A stretch of 64,000 nucleotides of DNA, taken from Methylorubrum populi. GTDB taxonomy: Bacteria > Pseudomonadota > Alphaproteobacteria > Rhizobiales > Beijerinckiaceae. The position numbers and the translations under genes were made by a program. Position 1 is the stretch's first letter; each line of letters starts with the position of its first letter. Of this stretch, positions 53,234 through 61,965 are shown one piece after another. The stretch lies in NCBI GenBank assembly GCA_020741775.1, contig DYYG01000028.1, forward strand, positions 1 to 64,000. Reading direction: 5' to 3'. Under the pieces are notes generated by a model that ran no database searches, had not been told where the DNA came from, and was given only the letters and a program-made list of their open reading frames with translations.

Positions 53234-54421
53234 TCAGGACGCGAGCGGCGCGGAGCTCCCCAAGAACTGAGTCCGTGACGACGGGCGGATCGCCAGGGCC
53301 AGCATGAGGTAAGAGCCGACGACCGTGGCCGCGCAGCCGGCCAACATGCCGCTCAGGCTGACTCCTTTCTCCAGAGCCGCGCCGGCGAGACCCGGCCCGA
53401 AGGCGAGGCCCGCGCCGATCATGAGGTTGACGACACCCATGAGCCGGCCCTGGCCGTCGATCTCGGCCATCGACGCGAGGATGTAGGGGACGATGAAGGT
53501 CCAAGCCATCTTGAACAGCAGGGCGGCGACCGTGAACATGACGACCCCGGACAGTCCCGTCAGCATCAGGATCGCGAGCGTAGCGGCCGCATATCCCGCC
53601 AGGATGAGCACACGGCGTGGCCAGCGCTGCCCGAGCACCGTCGTCAGGACGGCGGTCGGAATGCCGCACAGGGTAGCGGCGGCGAGGATGCTGCCGGCCG
53701 TCGCTGGGTCGAGGCCGATCTTCGTGGCGACCATCCCGACGAAGGTCCAGACGCTGCTGATGCCGATATAGAGGGTGAAGATCGCCACCAGGCCGAGCCC
53801 CTGGCGCAGCCTTCCTGCGCCAGCCCCCCCGCCGATCGAGGCGCTCGGCCGTGCCTGCGGCGGACCGGCCTCGAAGGACAGGGCGAACGGCACCGAGAGC
53901 AGCACGAAGACGACGAGTGTGATGTAGAGGGCTTTCAGGCCGAAGGCCCCGAACAGGAGCGGCATGACATAGAGGCCGACGGCGCCCAGCAGAAGCTGCC
54001 CGACGAGCCAGAACCCGTAGACCCGGTCCGGATCGCTGCTGGTCGCCGCGCTCGACAGGCTCAGCACCATCAGAGTGCCGCCGCCGAGCGCACTCAGGAA
54101 GCGCAGGACGAGCAGAACCTGGTAACTCGCCACGAAGACGGAGGCGACGTTCGCCGCGAGGAAGAGCGCGACGGAGACGAGGGCGACTTTGCGCCAGTCG
54201 ACACGGGTCTGCCAGTAGAATCCGGGCAGAACCGCAAGGCTCATCGCGGCAAGCTCGGTGAAGAAGTAGCGGCCGATCTCGGCCGGACCCAGCCCGTTCT
54301 CGATCGCGAGTTGCGAGGCGATGGCGGGCGCCATGAGCAGGACACTCGGCGTGATGGCCGAGAAGATCACGATCGCGCATAGCCGGCGGAATGGCAGGCC
54401 GTAATACTGCTTTGTCAGCAT
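53234..54421 (-). CDS. MFS transporter
   Basis: 395-residue major-facilitator protein with 12 predicted membrane segments; the N-terminus is LTKQYYGLPFRRLCAIVIFS. It is not closely similar to the MFS protein at 50580. It has few charged residues in the helices and a Gly/Pro-rich central loop near AGPPQARPSASIGGG. It lies 87 bases downstream of an outer-membrane channel gene on the same strand, so inner- and outer-membrane passage of one substrate is likely. The substrate is unknown. Confidence 0.82.
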   Translation of the reverse strand: MLTKQYYGLPFRRLCAIVIFSAITPSVLLMAPAIASQLAIENGLGPAEIGRYFFTELAAMSLAVLPGFYWQTRVDWRKVALVSVALFLAANVASVFVASYQVLLVLRFLSALGGGTLMVLSLSSAATSSDPDRVYGFWLVGQLLLGAVGLYVMPLLFGAFGLKALYITLVVFVLLSVPFALSFEAGPPQARPSASIGGGAGAGRLRQGLGLVAIFTLYIGISSVWTFVGMVATKIGLDPATAGSILAAATLCGIPTAVLTTVLGQRWPRRVLILAGYAAATLAILMLTGLSGVVMFTVAALLFKMAWTFIVPYILASMAEIDGQGRLMGVVNLMIGAGLAFGPGLAGAALEKGVSLSGMLAGCAATVVGSYLMLALAIRPSSRTQFLGSSAPLAS

Positions 54422-54508
54422 GGTCGTTCCCTGCGATGTAAGAGATCTCTTGTTGGATGGACCGAAAGCGCCCGAGGTTTTCCGATTTCGGGATCCGGTC
54501 GAGCGGGT

Positions 54509-55609
54509 TCAGAAAACGGTGAAGCTTAGGCCGGCGAGGAACGACTTCGTGACCGCACCCGGGGTGAACCGGGGGTTGGCGCCGTTCATGTCCTGAAGCC
54601 AGAGAAAGCCGATGAAGGCCTTCACGCGCTCGGGCTGCTGATCGGCCAAGGCGCCGATATCGAGCACGAGGTCGCTGCGGGAGACGACCTCCGCCTTCAT
54701 GTTGCCGCCGTGGGGGTTGAGGCCGCGGGGCAGCGCGTAGGCGAAGAATCCGGAGAGCGCCAAGGGCAGATCCGTGAACGTCAGCGGCAGATGATAGGCA
54801 ACTTCCATCCGCGGCACGGTATCGCCCGTCGTATCGCGGAGGGGCGGGACGAGATCGGCGAAGCGGAACCAGTCCTTCTGCACGAGCAGACTGACGTTGA
54901 CGAAGCCCACCGGAACGTCGAGGGCCAGGCTGACGCCGCCGACGACACGGGTCTTGAGCAGCGATGACAGCGTGTTGTCGCTCTGATGATCGACGCCGTA
55001 GGCCAGCGACATGTTCTTGATCAGGCCGGGAACGGTGAAGACCGGCGCGCCAGCGAACACATTCCCGCTTAGCGTTCCGCGATAGGTAAACAACAGTGTC
55101 GTCTGGCCGTAATCGAAGTTCGCGAGCTGCGGCAGCGGGCTGCCAGCCGGCGTCTGGGACCCGCTGCGGGCGAGGTCGAGATTGATGAAGTTCGTCCCGT
55201 ATTCCCACGCATCGGCATGCGTGATCGACAGCATGTTCGCGGGAGCGCTGCGGCCCGGCAAGAACGTCTTCGGCCTGAGGCCCGGGAAGCCGGGATATCG
55301 GGTGTCGGCCAGATAGGTATAGGAAAACTGCGTGCTGCTGAAGAGGAAGAACGGCTGATCCGTCACCGTCTGTTTGGGAAGCTGCGGTACTTCGGCCCTG
55401 TTCGCGGCCGGTTGCGGAACCGGAACGACCCGCCGACCGGTGCGCTGCGGCAACAGGCCGACACTCTCGGGGGCAACGGCCACCCCGGTCGTTTCGGTGG
55501 CCGAGCCCGCTTCCATCAGCAGGAGACCGGCCACCGCCGCCGCACTGAAAAGCCGCCCGATCCTCTGTCCCCCGGTGTCGGATCGACACCTACGCTTACG
55601 CTCAGCCAT
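54509..55609 (-). CDS. Outer-membrane channel, Tsx/nucleoside-porin-like
   Basis: 366-residue exported beta-barrel protein. A signal-like hydrophobic stretch lies at about 20-36, then a linker, then a barrel from about residue 85 to the terminal Phe (SFTVF). Segments such as FSSTQFSYTYLADTRYPG and ADAWEYGTNFINLDLARSG resemble Tsx-type nucleoside channels and related MipA/OmpW-size porins. The start at 55609 follows GAGGAA. Together with the MFS gene downstream it probably forms an uptake or export pair. Confidence 0.65.
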   Translation of the reverse strand: MAERKRRCRSDTGGQRIGRLFSAAAVAGLLLMEAGSATETTGVAVAPESVGLLPQRTGRRVVPVPQPAANRAEVPQLPKQTVTDQPFFLFSSTQFSYTYLADTRYPGFPGLRPKTFLPGRSAPANMLSITHADAWEYGTNFINLDLARSGSQTPAGSPLPQLANFDYGQTTLLFTYRGTLSGNVFAGAPVFTVPGLIKNMSLAYGVDHQSDNTLSSLLKTRVVGGVSLALDVPVGFVNVSLLVQKDWFRFADLVPPLRDTTGDTVPRMEVAYHLPLTFTDLPLALSGFFAYALPRGLNPHGGNMKAEVVSRSDLVLDIGALADQQPERVKAFIGFLWLQDMNGANPRFTPGAVTKSFLAGLSFTVF

Positions 55610-56205
55610 TTCCTCGTCCCTAGGTCAAAAATGGTCGTTGATGATCGTTGTTGATGGCGCGTTGATCGGAACAGGGATTTTTCTGGTTTTCCTGGTTCTC
55701 GATCGCCCACTTCTGGTTTTTATGCAGCGCGTCAATGTATCGATGCGTGCAATCCTTTTGGTGGAGGCAAGGAATACCGATCTCGATGGCTCCTCAATCG
55801 CGCCAAGCGCCAATAATCGACAATTCGCGCCATTGGCATCGTTTTTCAGCACGATCCACGGCGATGTACAGAAGCGCAGCGCATACTGCATAGGGGGAGA
55901 TCTCGGAGGACGGTGTCGCCGACGCTCATGCGCGTTCGGACCGCTCACCGAAACGCACCCTATTGGATCCTAGCGATGTATCCGTCGCTCTCCTGGCGGC
56001 GATGAGAGTGTTGCCGATGCGCCTCTGCCTGACCGGATCGTTCCGAACCGATCATGCCATGGCTTCGGCGGCCGGCACGCTGAGCAGGTTTAGCCGAAGA
56101 GGATCCGGACCTACGGAAAAAAGCCCGCATCCAGCTAAGGTTAGCAGCGAACGAGGCATTCGCCCCCCGGGGGGGCATGACAGGGGAACGACGCATTCCA
56201 ACCCT
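55610..56205. other. Intergenic region upstream of the outer-membrane channel gene
   Basis: About 600 bases without a convincing gene. The first 150 bases are AT-richer and should hold the promoter of the minus-strand channel gene. An open frame from 55641 starts with a hydrophobic run (GIFLVFLVL) but decays into Arg/Cys-rich sequence, so I do not call it. Confidence 0.4.
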
Positions 56206-56315
56206 GCCTCGCAGCCTGAAGCGCTGAGCGCAGAAGGTCTCGAAGCGGCCGAGGATCACGGAGCCGGAGGGAGGGCCGCTTCGGGGCGGCTCACCCCGGA
56301 TCTCAAGATGAGGGG
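56206..56315 (-). repeat. Dispersed palindromic repeat, family B, copy 2
   Basis: About 110 bases. Read on the minus strand it begins CCCTCATCTTGAGAT and ends with GCGCTTCAGGCTGCGAGG, with CGGCCGCTTCGAGACC inside. The CTCATC-type end and the CTTCGAG element match the copy at 42151-42260, though the middle differs. Confidence 0.5.
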
Positions 56316-56330
56316 GAGGGTTGGGACCAG

Positions 56331-56432
56331 CAGCTTCCATGATCCTTGGATCGCAAAAAATGCTCTCGCTGCTTGATCGTGCCGCGATGTCTCTCGCGGA
56401 ATCGGCCATCACTTCCGCGGAAAATGCTCTAC
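56331..56432 (-). repeat. Dispersed repeat with inverted ends, family A, copy 3
   Basis: Read on the minus strand: TAGAGCATTTTCCGCGG, the core GCGAGAGACATCGCGGCACG, then GATCCAAGGATCATGGAA. It is the same element as at 44529 and 47582 but inverted. It lies 12 bases from the end of a decayed regulator gene and 15 bases from a family B repeat. Confidence 0.75.
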
Positions 56433-56444
56433 AACGGGGGCACG

Positions 56445-56815
56445 CTATCCAGCCTGTCTCAGGGATGGCGGCGGCGCTTCGTCACCTTCGACGGAGACGT
56501 GCCGTTGGAGGAAGATCCGCGGGCTCTCCTGCCCGTGGGGTATCCTGAGCGCGAGATCGCTGCTGCGGACGAGGATCGCATCCGAACCCATGTTCCGGAA
56601 GCCGAGGAACGGGTCACCGATCTCGGCGGCGGCCCGCGCGAAGAGATGCAGGTCGCGCTCGAGACAGATCAGGTTATCGCCATCCTCCAGGACGGCACGG
56701 TGAGGCCTTCCTCCTGCAGCAGGACATCTGCCCGTCCGCTGCGTTCATCCAGTGCCCGAACCAGAAGTGACAGGAGCGTTGCACGGACAGTCGCGACCAC
56801 CGTCCCCTCGCGGAT
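56445..56815 (-). pseudogene. Decayed regulator fragment, perhaps the AraC-type N-terminal domain
   Basis: Two minus-strand frames join into one protein-like stretch. The upstream one reads LLSLLVRALDERSGRADV and ends EEGLT near 56710. After a one-base frame change it continues EDGDNLICLERDLHLFARAAAEIGDPFLGFR, read in parts as ICLERDLHLFARAA and EIGDPFLGF, to a TAG at 56445. The pattern resembles the sensor domain of AraC regulators (AAxExGDPxLGLR). The DNA-binding half is missing. The end lies next to two dispersed repeats, which may have replaced it. It is adjacent to eutC. Confidence 0.4.
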
Positions 56816-56855
56816 TTACATTGACGATCCGAACTCTTCGAGGCTCATCGCATCT

Positions 56856-57620
56856 TCACTGTTCCAGCCACCGGATCGGTGCTTCATCCCCCGGGAGAGC
56901 GACGTGACGATCCTTCAGCACAATCCCGGTGGCGGAAAGCCGCCGGGCTTCGTTCAGAAGCCAAAGGATCTTGTCGGCGGCCGCCAGAGGGTGGAGCCCG
57001 TCCCGCGTGCGGATATTGGAGACGCAGTTGCGCTCGCTGTCCCGGCGTCCCGGGATCGGATTCCAAGTCAGGTAGGCGCCGAGGCTGTCGGCGGCGCTCA
57101 GGCCCGGCCGCTCGCCGATGAGCATCAGCACGCAGCGTGCGCCGAGCCGCTCGCCGATCGGGTCGCCGAGGGCGACGCGGGCCTGCCGGGCGACGATGAC
57201 CGGTGAGACCGTCCACCCTGCGAGCATGGGCAGCAGAGCCGCGAGGAGCGGCGGCGCATGGGCCTCGACAGCGGTGGCGGACAACCCGTCGCCGAGGACA
57301 ATCGCCAGGTCGCACCCGCCGCGCGGCAGATCGAGCACGGATTCGGACAGTCGGCGCCCGAGGTCCGGGCGCTGCAGATAGGTGGCGCGGTTCCCCGCCG
57401 CACTCTCGACCACGAGGAAGGGGTGCGGCAGCTTCCGCCCGAGGCGCGCGAGGTCCAGTTCCGCGCGTACGGCGTCCTGCGCCCGGGCATGGGCGAGTTG
57501 GAATTCCAGCATCGACTCCGTCGGCAACCCCTGTCCTGCGCGGCCGAGCCCCACGCGTGCGGGGGTCAGCCTGCGCAGCCTGTCGAAAGCCTCGTTGCGC
57601 ACCGGCTGCCGCTCACGCAT
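56856..57620 (-). CDS. eutC: Ethanolamine ammonia-lyase small subunit
   Basis: 254-residue light chain of the adenosylcobalamin-dependent enzyme that splits ethanolamine into acetaldehyde and ammonia. ARVGLGRAG, EFQLAHARAQDAV, ERPGLSAADSLGAYLTW and RNCVSNIR are EutC signatures; this subunit helps to bind the cofactor. The start ATG at 57620 overlaps the 3' end of eutB by 8 bases; a GTG at 57629 is an alternative. No microcompartment genes, EutA reactivase or EutE are in the window. Confidence 0.93.
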   Translation of the reverse strand: MRERQPVRNEAFDRLRRLTPARVGLGRAGQGLPTESMLEFQLAHARAQDAVRAELDLARLGRKLPHPFLVVESAAGNRATYLQRPDLGRRLSESVLDLPRGGCDLAIVLGDGLSATAVEAHAPPLLAALLPMLAGWTVSPVIVARQARVALGDPIGERLGARCVLMLIGERPGLSAADSLGAYLTWNPIPGRRDSERNCVSNIRTRDGLHPLAAADKILWLLNEARRLSATGIVLKDRHVALPGDEAPIRWLEQ

Positions 57621-59001
57621 GGACGGCACCCGTCAGAAGCGGATGCGGCAGGGCCGAGCCGTCGAGTTCCCGGACGCGTCCCTGCCCGTCGAGGAGGTCG
57701 ATGGAGGCCAGCCAAGCCTCGAATTCCGGCGCCGGCCTCAATCGCAGCACGTCCCGCACGTAGAGCGCATCGTGGAAGCTTGTGCTCTGATAGTTGAGCA
57801 TGATGTCGTCGGCACCGGGCACACCGATGACGAAGGTGGTCCCCGCGACGCCCAAAAGGGTCAGCAGGGAATCCATATCGTCTTGGTCGGCCGTCGTATG
57901 GTTCGTGTAGCAGACATCGACGCCCATCGGCAGGCCGAGGAGTTTTCCGCAAAAATTGTCTTCGAGGGCGGCGCGTGTGATCTGCTTGCCGTCGTAGAGG
58001 TATTCGGGGCCGATGAAGCCCACGACGGTGTTCACCAGGAGCGGCCGGAAAGCCCTCGCCACGGCATAGGCCCGCGCCTCCAGCGTCTGCTGATCGACCC
58101 CGTGATGCGCCTCGGCGGAGAGGGCCGATCCCTGTCCGGTCTCGAAATACATGACGTTGTCACCGACGCTCCCCCGCCGGAGCGAACGCGTCGCGTCGTC
58201 GCCTTCGGCCAGGACCGTCAGATCGATGCCGAAGCCCCTGTTGGCGGCCTCGGTGCCGGCAATCGACTGGAAGCAGAGATCGACCGGCGCGCCACCATTC
58301 ACCAGTTCGATCGTGTTCGTCACATGCGTCAGCACGCAGCTCTGCGTCGGCACGGCAAAGCGCTCGCGGATGTCGTCGATCAGCCGGAGCAGGGTATCGG
58401 CCGCTCCGATGCTGTCGGTGGCGGGATTGATGCCGATCACCGCATCGCCGCAGCCCATGGTCAGCCCGTCGGCGATCGAGGCCGCAATCCCCTTCGGATC
58501 ATCGGTCGGATGGTTGGGCTGAAGGCGCACCGCCAGGCGTCCGGGCAGGCCCAGGGTGTTGCGGAATGCGGTGACGACTCTCACCTTGCGCGCGACAGCG
58601 ATAAGATCCTGATTGCGCATCAGCTTGGACACGGCGGCGGCCATCTCCGGCGTGATCCCCGATGCGACGGAGGCGAGGGTCACGGCCTGGGTCTCGTTGC
58701 GCAGAAGCCAGTCCCGGAATTCGCCGACGGTGAGATGGGCGATCGGCTGGAAGGCGCTGGAATCGTGGGTGTCGATGATCAAGCGACTGACTTCGTCCGC
58801 CTCGTAGGGCACGACGAGCTCGTTGAGAAAGTGCCGGAGCGGCAGGTTGGCAAGGGCGGTCCGGGCCGCGATCCGCTCTTCCGCGCTCCGGGCCCCGAGC
58901 CCGGCGAGGCGATCGCCGGAGCGCTCCGGCGTCGCCGCCGCGAGAAGGTGCTTGAGGTCGTCGAAGCGATGGCGGACGCGACCCAGATCAGCCGTGTACA
59001 T
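57613..59001 (-). CDS. eutB: Ethanolamine ammonia-lyase large subunit
   Basis: 462-residue heavy chain with the TIM-barrel active site. IGINPATDS, LTHVTNTIELVN, CFQSIAGTEAANRGFGID and ETGQGSALSAEAHHGVDQQT are all strongly conserved in EutB; the Asp/Glu and Arg of the ethanolamine site fall in these stretches. The length is normal. The ATG at 59001 is used; the frame stays open far upstream into the amidase region, which is not EutB-like. It is followed by the overlapping eutC and preceded, 131 bases away, by an amidase gene on the same strand. With no carboxysome-like shell genes nearby, it probably acts free in the cytoplasm. Confidence 0.95.
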   Translation of the reverse strand: MYTADLGRVRHRFDDLKHLLAAATPERSGDRLAGLGARSAEERIAARTALANLPLRHFLNELVVPYEADEVSRLIIDTHDSSAFQPIAHLTVGEFRDWLLRNETQAVTLASVASGITPEMAAAVSKLMRNQDLIAVARKVRVVTAFRNTLGLPGRLAVRLQPNHPTDDPKGIAASIADGLTMGCGDAVIGINPATDSIGAADTLLRLIDDIRERFAVPTQSCVLTHVTNTIELVNGGAPVDLCFQSIAGTEAANRGFGIDLTVLAEGDDATRSLRRGSVGDNVMYFETGQGSALSAEAHHGVDQQTLEARAYAVARAFRPLLVNTVVGFIGPEYLYDGKQITRAALEDNFCGKLLGLPMGVDVCYTNHTTADQDDMDSLLTLLGVAGTTFVIGVPGADDIMLNYQSTSFHDALYVRDVLRLRPAPEFEAWLASIDLLDGQGRVRELDGSALPHPLLTGAVHA

Positions 59002-59132
59002 GGAGGACCCCAGAGACACCCCACCGGATGGGTGAAGGACGGTTCTGACGACGATCCTTGCGGGTCGCCGTCCCTTTCGAAGCGGATCGGGGCTCGGCCG
59101 CGACCCTCCGCAGCATCGGAATCCCCACGGCT

Positions 59133-60611
59133 TCAGACAGCCGACGAGACGGAGCCGTTCGCCCCACGCGCCATGGCACGCCCCATGGCATGCCCCATGG
59201 CGAGAGCAGGCTTGCGGTGCGCCCAGGGCGCCAGCCGCTCGATCGTGCCGGCCACGCGAAACAGCAGATCTTCCCTGCCCAGCGCTGCGACGGCCTGGAC
59301 GGCCACCGGCAGGCCGGCCGGCGTCCAGCCCATCGGGATCGAAGCGGCCGGCTGTCCCGTGGCGTTGAAAGGCGCGGTGAAGGCCAGGGCGTTCAGGGCG
59401 TCGGGCGGTTCGACCGGCTGAGCCCGGGCAGATCCGAGCACCGGTGCGACCCAGGGGGAGACCGGGGCGAGCAGGATGTCGAAATCCTGCCACCACGCCT
59501 TCATCCGGCGGGACCAGGCATGGATCGCCTCCATCGCGGCGACGTAACGGGTGGCGGGTAGCGACCGGGCGACCTCGAGGGCAGACAAGACGGGCGGCGA
59601 AAGATCGCCTTCCTCCGGCTCGACCCCCGAGCGGCGGATCAAATCCTCGATTTCGTAGCCGACCCAGGACATGACGATCTTGACGAAATCTTCGCCCTGG
59701 AACGCTTGGTAGGCGCCGGGATGGCTCTCTTCGACGGCAGCACCGGCCTCCTCAAGGAGTCTGCCTGCGCGGGCTACCGCGTCCGCGCATTCGGGATCGA
59801 CCGGACCGCCGAGCGGGCTGTGCCGCAGGATCCCGACCCTCAAGCCCCGCACGCCGCCGCAAACCTCGTCGCGATACGGACCGGCGGCCGCGGGAGCGAC
59901 ATAGGGGTCGCCGGGGCCCGGCCTGGAAACGTGGTCGAGAAGAAGCGCACTGTCTCGCACCGAGCGGGTGAGGACGTGGCGGCAGACCAAACCACCCCAG
60001 GCATCCGCTTCGAGGGGCGCGTTCGAGACTCGCCCACGGCTCGGCTTGAGCCCGAACAAGCCATTGAAGGCGGAGGGGACGCGGATCGAGCCACCCCCAT
60101 CACCGGCATGGGCGACGGGCACCATGCGGGCGGCCACGGCCGCTCCCGAGCCACCGCTTGACCCTCCCGCGCTGTGATCGAGGTTCCAGGGGTTCCGCGT
60201 CACCCCGTGCACGTCGCTGACGGTGTTCAGCTGCATGCCGAACTCGGGGGTCGCGGTCTTCCCGACGATGATCAGGCCGGCCCGCCGCATCTGGGCGATG
60301 GCATGGGAATCGTCCGGTTCCCGCCAGCCGAGCTTCTTGAGATAGAGGGATCCGCCATACCAGGGATCGCCGGCGCTGCTGCCATCGAGATCCTTGATGA
60401 GGGTCGGCACACCACGCAGCGGCGTCTCCGCCAGCTTCGGGTCCTCGGCCGCCGCGATCGCCGCATCGTAGAGCTTGTGAATGACCGCGTTGACGGCCGG
60501 ATTCCGCTCCTCGATGCGTTCGATGGCCGCCATCACCAGCTCGCGGGACGATACCGCCCTCGTTCCAATTAAATCGGAAGCGGATATTGCGTCCAGATCG
60601 CCGAGGTCCAT
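59133..60611 (-). CDS. Amidase-signature family hydrolase
   Basis: 492-residue amidase. The Ser-cisSer-Lys triad can be placed: Lys73 in TLIKDLDG, Ser151 in AGGSSGGSG, and the nucleophile Ser175 in GDGGGSIR. The spacing matches fatty-acid amide hydrolase and 6-aminohexanoate-cyclic-dimer-type amidases. There is no signal peptide. ATG 60611 is used; upstream codons of the same frame are not amidase-like. It precedes eutB on the same strand, so an amide of ethanolamine is an attractive substrate, but glutamyl-tRNA amidotransferase-like or nylon-oligomer-type activities cannot be ruled out. Confidence 0.85.
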   Translation of the reverse strand: MDLGDLDAISASDLIGTRAVSSRELVMAAIERIEERNPAVNAVIHKLYDAAIAAAEDPKLAETPLRGVPTLIKDLDGSSAGDPWYGGSLYLKKLGWREPDDSHAIAQMRRAGLIIVGKTATPEFGMQLNTVSDVHGVTRNPWNLDHSAGGSSGGSGAAVAARMVPVAHAGDGGGSIRVPSAFNGLFGLKPSRGRVSNAPLEADAWGGLVCRHVLTRSVRDSALLLDHVSRPGPGDPYVAPAAAGPYRDEVCGGVRGLRVGILRHSPLGGPVDPECADAVARAGRLLEEAGAAVEESHPGAYQAFQGEDFVKIVMSWVGYEIEDLIRRSGVEPEEGDLSPPVLSALEVARSLPATRYVAAMEAIHAWSRRMKAWWQDFDILLAPVSPWVAPVLGSARAQPVEPPDALNALAFTAPFNATGQPAASIPMGWTPAGLPVAVQAVAALGREDLLFRVAGTIERLAPWAHRKPALAMGHAMGRAMARGANGSVSSAV

Positions 60612-60631
60612 GTACAGCCCTACGTCTTCGC

Positions 60632-60655
60632 CGGAACTATTTCTATTTTGTTCCG
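60632..60655. promoter_or_regulatory. Inverted repeat upstream of the amidase-eut genes
   Basis: CGGAAC (60632-60637) and GTTCCG (60650-60655) form a 6-base inverted repeat around a 12-base AT-rich spacer, centred about 33 bases before the amidase start. It fits a dimeric repressor operator overlapping a promoter or leader. Confidence 0.4.
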
Positions 60656-61131
60656 AAAATTTATCCTGGCACGCACACACTCTGTACTTGGCAGAACCTT
60701 CGCCCCCGAAAACAAAGAGGCCAGCCGTGCGGCCGCTCATCGTCGGCCGGCGGTTCCGTTTCGAGGCCGCCATTTATGCTAGTGATCGCTAACTTTTTCT
60801 GTATGACCATCGTGTCAGAGCTGTCAAGCGGCTGGGTTCAGCCGGAGGCGGCGCGGCCGAGAAACGGTTGTCTGGGTGCCGGAGGTGAAGGATGATGACA
60901 GCTGGCGTCATCGGATCGGGGACGGAGGCTTGCCCCGCCGCGCTCCACCACTCACATCGCCGCGGGAAGGGGCCGCCGAGGCGCTCGCAACACCATCCCG
61001 AAGATGACATCGCTGCTTCGGGGGTCAGGTTTCGCACGAATGTTTCCGTTGTTCGCTTGCAGTCTTGCGGTCGCGCTGGCTCGGAAAAGTTCGGCGCGCG
61101 CTCGATGACATTTTTATAAAGGGAGTTTTTA
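60656..61131. other. Divergent amidase-TetR intergenic region
   Basis: 476 bases without a gene. It contains a second inverted repeat, GATGAC (60894-60899), 7 bases, GTCATC (60907-60912), and an AT-rich stretch around 60655-60680. TTTTTATAAAGGGAG just before 61132 includes the ribosome binding site of the TetR gene. Either inverted repeat could be its operator. Confidence 0.4.
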
Positions 61132-61776
61132 GTGCAGAGCAGCGAAGGCGAAGCAGCGGTTGACTTGGAGGCGAAAGCTCAGCCGGCGCAGAAGCGCTCC
61201 CGCGAGACCTATATCCGCATTCTGAGGGTGACGGGCGAGCTTCTCGAAGAGGTGGGAATGGAGCGGATTTCCACCAACATGGTTGCGAAGCGCGCCGGGA
61301 TCAGCCCGCCGGCCCTCTACCGGTATTTCCCGAACAAGTACGCTCTCATCGTCGCTCTGGCCGAACTCATCTACGCGCAATTCTACGAAGCCCTAGCGGA
61401 ATGGGTCGATGCCGGGGGGCTCGATACGCACTCGGTGGAGGAGGCGACGGAAAGCAACTTCGTCATTCAACAGCGAGTGACGGCACTGGTGCGGGAATTT
61501 CCCGGCGGGATCTGGATCCTGCGCTCCATCCATGCCCTGCCCGCCCTGCGCGAGGTGGCAAACCGCTTCCGGACAGAGGTGGTCGAGCGTCTTCTGGTGT
61601 TCCAGAAGCGCCGCTACGGGCACATCCCGGAAGCCGAACTCCGAACAGCCGTGCGGCTGACAACCGAGATGTTTCTGGCCACGATAGCCATGCTTCTCGA
61701 AGATCCAGAGCTTGACGAAGACAAGATTAATTATGAGATTTGCAAAATCGTGGCAACATATTACGGAAAATTCTGA
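61132..61776 (+). CDS. TetR-family transcriptional regulator
   Basis: 214-residue regulator. The N-terminal helix-turn-helix spans about residues 24-68 with STNMVAKRAGISPPALYRYFPNK, read as STNMVAKRAG and PPALYRYFPNK, the TetR recognition region. The remainder is helical ligand-binding sequence without a clear subfamily. The start is GTG at 61132 behind GGGAG at six bases. It is divergent from the amidase-eutBC genes and upstream of RND pump genes on its own strand, so it may control either. Confidence 0.85.
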   Translation: MQSSEGEAAVDLEAKAQPAQKRSRETYIRILRVTGELLEEVGMERISTNMVAKRAGISPPALYRYFPNKYALIVALAELIYAQFYEALAEWVDAGGLDTHSVEEATESNFVIQQRVTALVREFPGGIWILRSIHALPALREVANRFRTEVVERLLVFQKRRYGHIPEAELRTAVRLTTEMFLATIAMLLEDPELDEDKINYEICKIVATYYGKF

Positions 61777-61965
61777 CTATAAATGCAAGAAAACTAATGC
61801 ATTGCATCCGCATTTCATCGACCGCGCGCCACCGTCTGCAACCGTTTCAATCGAGGGTGGCCCGAACACGCGGCGCGTTCCTGCAGCCTGATTATGCTGG
61901 ACCCCACCAGACGGTTCGGGCAAAAGTGGCAATCACGAAAAGAAGCGGGGGCGGGGAGGCGAGGG

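Noticed and set aside
55641..55973. Plus-strand open frame starting with a hydrophobic run
   Set aside because: After about 40 codons it becomes Arg/Cys-rich sequence, has no ribosome binding site and lies in the expected promoter region of the outer-membrane channel gene.
57382..59421. 679-codon plus-strand open frame
   Set aside because: Antisense of eutB and eutC, whose strongly conserved motifs leave no doubt.
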